NCBI RefSeq assembly: GCF_011044975.1
Contig: NZ_JAAKZV010000004.1
Span: 40,548 to 104,547, forward strand
DNA length: 64,000 nt
From: Streptomyces coryli
GTDB lineage: Bacteria; Actinomycetota; Actinomycetes; Streptomycetales; Streptomycetaceae
Direction: 5' to 3'
Below the pieces are notes generated by a model, which ran no database searches, had not been told where the DNA came from, and worked only from the letters and a program-made list of their open reading frames with translations. Positions 61,979-64,000 of the stretch are shown here, in pieces (position 1 is the stretch's first letter; the number at the start of each line of letters is the position of its first letter). The position numbers and the translations under genes were made by a program.

Positions 61979-62671
61979 ATGACCATGCAGCCGACGGTCC
62001 TGACCGAAGCCACCGATCCCGACGTCCTCTCGCCGAAGGCGGGCGCGAGAATCCTCGCGGCTGCCCCGTGGCGGCGATTCGGCGTCTTCGGCGACAGCCT
62101 TTCGCTCGGGGTCGGGGACGCGACACCGGGTTACGACCCCCTGGGATGGCCGGCGCGGGTGGAGCGCGCGCTGCGGCGAGTCCATCCCGACCTTGCCCAT
62201 ATCAATACGGCGCGGGTCGGCGTGACCACCGCGCAGGCACTCCAGGAGCAGGCGGAGCGGATCGACGAGTTCGGCCCGGATCTGTTGCACCTCAACAGCG
62301 GCGCGAACGACATCATGCGACGCAAGCCCGACTGGGAGCGGATCGAGGACGACCTGCGCGCGATGTACGCATGGGCCGCGAGGACGGGCGCTCAGCTGAG
62401 CGTATTCACCCTGGGCCGGGCCTTCGTTGTGCCGGCGTTCCCCGACTTCAGCGACCGCGTCGCGCGCCTCAATGACGTGACGCGCAGGCTGGCGGCGGAG
62501 TACGGCGCGGCCGTCGGCGACTGCTGGGCTCACCCATTGAACGACCGACCGAACCTGCTCAGCGAAGATCGAATCCACTTCGCCGCGACGGGACAGGCGA
62601 TCATCGCGAGCGTGATGATCGAGGCGCTCGGAGCGCGCCTGCGCGAATCCGGACGCGAGGTCAGCCGCTAG
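61979..62671 (+). CDS. SGNH/GDSL hydrolase
   Basis: Cytoplasmic esterase-type hydrolase of 230 aa. Block I nucleophile FGDSLSLGVGD, block III SGANDI with oxyanion Asn, block V SEDRIHFAATG with catalytic Asp and His. ATG 61979 is chosen for AAGGA five bases upstream; GTG 61967 overlapping the MFS stop is an alternative. Third gene of the LysR-linked operon. Confidence 0.85.
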   Translation: MTMQPTVLTEATDPDVLSPKAGARILAAAPWRRFGVFGDSLSLGVGDATPGYDPLGWPARVERALRRVHPDLAHINTARVGVTTAQALQEQAERIDEFGPDLLHLNSGANDIMRRKPDWERIEDDLRAMYAWAARTGAQLSVFTLGRAFVVPAFPDFSDRVARLNDVTRRLAAEYGAAVGDCWAHPLNDRPNLLSEDRIHFAATGQAIIASVMIEALGARLRESGREVSR

Positions 62672-62714
62672 CCCTTAGCGGAAGCGGGCGGGGGGCGGTG
62701 CCCGGACGGGGCGG

Positions 62715-62734
62715 ATTCACCCGTACGAGTGAAT
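62715..62734. promoter_or_regulatory. Dyad ATTCAC-N8-GTGAAT upstream of the phosphatase gene
   Basis: Perfect 6-bp arms, followed by GTGTGAAC and GTTGAATT which echo the half-site. It lies about 80 bp before the phosphatase start. Regulator unknown. Confidence 0.35.
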
Positions 62735-62812
62735 GTGTGAACGGTTGAATTCTGCGTCGCGGTACTCTCCGCGCGCAGCAACGACCGGCCCCCGGATGCG
62801 TGGAGTACTGCT

Positions 62813-63967
62813 GTGGCCTTCATGCCGCCGACCACCATCCTGGTGGTGGATGACAACGAAGCCAACCGCTTCGCCGTCGGCGCCGTCCTGCGCCGCGACG
62901 GCCATCACGTGGTCGAGGCCGAGGACGGATCCGGCGCACTCCGGGCGCTGTCCGACCCGGCCCGGCTCCCGGACCTGGCCCTGCTGGACGTGCGACTGCC
63001 CGACATGAGCGGCTTCGACGTCTGCTCCCGGATCAAGTCGGTGCCGGCCACCGCCGACATCCCCGTCGTACACATCTCGGCCGCCGCCACCGAGCTCACC
63101 GACCACTGCCACGGTCTCAACGCGGGCGCCGACGCCTATCTGTTCTCGCCCGTCCTCCCCGAGCAACTGCTCGCCACCGTACGCGCCGCGCTGCGCCGCA
63201 CCTGGGGCTCCCGGCAGGCCACGCTCCGCGCCACCGAGGCGATGCGCGCGTACGACGAGGAGCGTCGGCTCGCCCAGTTGCTGCAGCGCAGCCTGCTGCC
63301 CGGCTTCGAGACGCTGCCGCCGGTCGCCGGGCTTGAGCTGTCCGTCGGCTACCGGCCCCGATGCGACGTCGTGCAGATCGGCGGCGACTTCTATACGGCG
63401 GTGCAGACCGATGAGCGGGTGTGCGTCGCCATCGGGGACGTGGCCGGCCACTCCTGGACGGCCTCGCGCGTGATGGTCGACCTGTGGCACGCCGTGCGCG
63501 TCTACTCCCTCGAAGGCCACTCCCCGGACGAGATTCTGCGGCGCCTCGACCGGCTGCTGACCCGCCTGCACGACGGCTACACCGCCACCATGCTCATCGC
63601 GCACATCGACCCGGCCAGGGGTCGCATGGAATTGGCCAGCGCGGGCCACCTCCCGCCGCTGCTGTGCCGGGGGGAGGACGGGACGGCGGGCTACCTCGAT
63701 GTCGAGGGTCCGCTGCTGGGGCTGGAGATGCACCGCCCAGAACCCACCGAGGCGAAGCTCGACGCGGGCGACAGGCTGCTGATGTTCACCGACGGACTGA
63801 TCGAGCAGCGCGGCGTGGACCTCACCCACTCCATGGAGCGGCTCAGCCGCGCAGCCGCCCGTGCGGCCGACGGTGAACTCGACGCGATGCGGGACCGGCT
63901 GCTCAGCTCGTACGACACGCAGAGCAATGACGATGACGCCGCCGTCCTGCTGCTGCGCCTCGCCTGA
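62813..63967 (+). CDS. Response regulator fused to PP2C/SpoIIE-type phosphatase
   Basis: Cytoplasmic signalling protein, 384 aa. The receiver domain (about 8-125) has acidic DD at 13-14 and phospho-acceptor Asp59 in LLDVRLPD; the conserved Lys near the end is replaced by Ser (YLFSP). A linker helix (EERRLAQLLQRSLLP) leads to a SpoIIE-like phosphatase with GGDFY, GDVAGHS, FTDGLIE and NDDDAAVLLL; the Asp usually after GGD-x-Y is Thr195 here. It probably dephosphorylates an anti-anti-sigma factor; altered residues may reduce activity or change its control. GTG start with GGAG. Confidence 0.85.
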   Translation: MAFMPPTTILVVDDNEANRFAVGAVLRRDGHHVVEAEDGSGALRALSDPARLPDLALLDVRLPDMSGFDVCSRIKSVPATADIPVVHISAAATELTDHCHGLNAGADAYLFSPVLPEQLLATVRAALRRTWGSRQATLRATEAMRAYDEERRLAQLLQRSLLPGFETLPPVAGLELSVGYRPRCDVVQIGGDFYTAVQTDERVCVAIGDVAGHSWTASRVMVDLWHAVRVYSLEGHSPDEILRRLDRLLTRLHDGYTATMLIAHIDPARGRMELASAGHLPPLLCRGEDGTAGYLDVEGPLLGLEMHRPEPTEAKLDAGDRLLMFTDGLIEQRGVDLTHSMERLSRAAARAADGELDAMRDRLLSSYDTQSNDDDAAVLLLRLA

Positions 63968-63986
63968 ACAGGCGGGCAGGGGCTGG

Positions 63987-64000
63987 CTGTCTCTTATACA
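63987..64000. other. Residual Nextera/Tn5 mosaic-end adapter at the sequence end
   Basis: The last 14 bases, CTGTCTCTTATACA, equal the first 14 bases of the Nextera transposase adapter (19-bp Tn5 mosaic end). They are AT-rich compared with the DNA around them and sit exactly at the edge, so they are most likely untrimmed library sequence, not genome. Confidence 0.85.

Overview
The window is high-GC actinobacterial DNA, most likely Streptomyces. The signs are frequent GTG and TTG starts, many GTGA/ATGA stop-start overlaps, a close relative of the secreted Streptomyces griseus aminopeptidase, sugar ABC importers without their own ATPase, and Tat/lipoprotein exports. The last 14 bases match the start of the Nextera (Tn5 mosaic-end) adapter, so the right edge looks like the physical end of a draft contig. 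All assignments come from reading translations and motifs; no database search was run.

Layout. 1-5.3 kb: an Orn/Lys/Arg-type PLP decarboxylase, a PucR regulator, a GNAT acetyltransferase and a secreted serine beta-lactamase-like peptidase. 5.6-10.8 kb: a complete, translationally coupled peptide (Dpp/Opp) ABC importer. 10.8-14.7 kb: a Baeyer-Villiger-type monooxygenase coupled to an alpha/beta hydrolase, with a divergent PucR/CdaR regulator. 14.7-20.8 kb: a mannoside module (mannose-6-phosphate isomerase, ROK kinase, LacI regulator, GH125 alpha-1,6-mannosidase) facing the wreck of a secreted GH38-like alpha-mannosidase across a shared LacI-like operator region. 20.8-25.9 kb: a streptomycin-6-kinase-like gene and a saccharopine-dehydrogenase-like gene, separated by a 3-kb IS5-family transposon. 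The transposon has 20-bp terminal repeats, a TA target duplication and two passenger genes. 26-34 kb: a TetR regulator, a secreted M28 aminopeptidase, a secreted PQQ-type sugar dehydrogenase/PKD/CBM6 protein and a secreted ThuA/CBM6/GH99 fusion. 34-36 kb: an FkbM methyltransferase and a membrane Ser/Thr kinase with a solute-binding-protein sensor domain.

36.4-55.6 kb is the most striking part, an apparent sulfated-glycan utilisation locus. It holds a LacI regulator, a secreted GH51-like arabinofuranosidase, five sulfatases that all lack a signal peptide, two lipoprotein sugar-binding proteins, one MalF/MalG-type permease pair, a cytoplasmic GH2 enzyme and a cytoplasmic GH51 enzyme. Three divergent promoter regions in it share a 9-bp motif repeated at 12-bp spacing next to a -10-like box. 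A module of about 4.5 kb (sulfatase / binding protein / sulfatase) is present twice in tandem. The simplest model is limited extracellular trimming, import of still-sulfated oligosaccharides, then desulfation and hydrolysis in the cytoplasm.

55.6-64 kb: an Rrf2 regulator with two dyad operators divergent from a short-chain dehydrogenase, a decayed copy of the GH51 3' end, a DUF3500-like protein, a SnoaL-like protein, a LysR regulator divergent from a polysaccharide-deacetylase/MFS/SGNH-hydrolase operon, and a response-regulator/PP2C phosphatase. No rRNA, tRNA or CRISPR array was seen.
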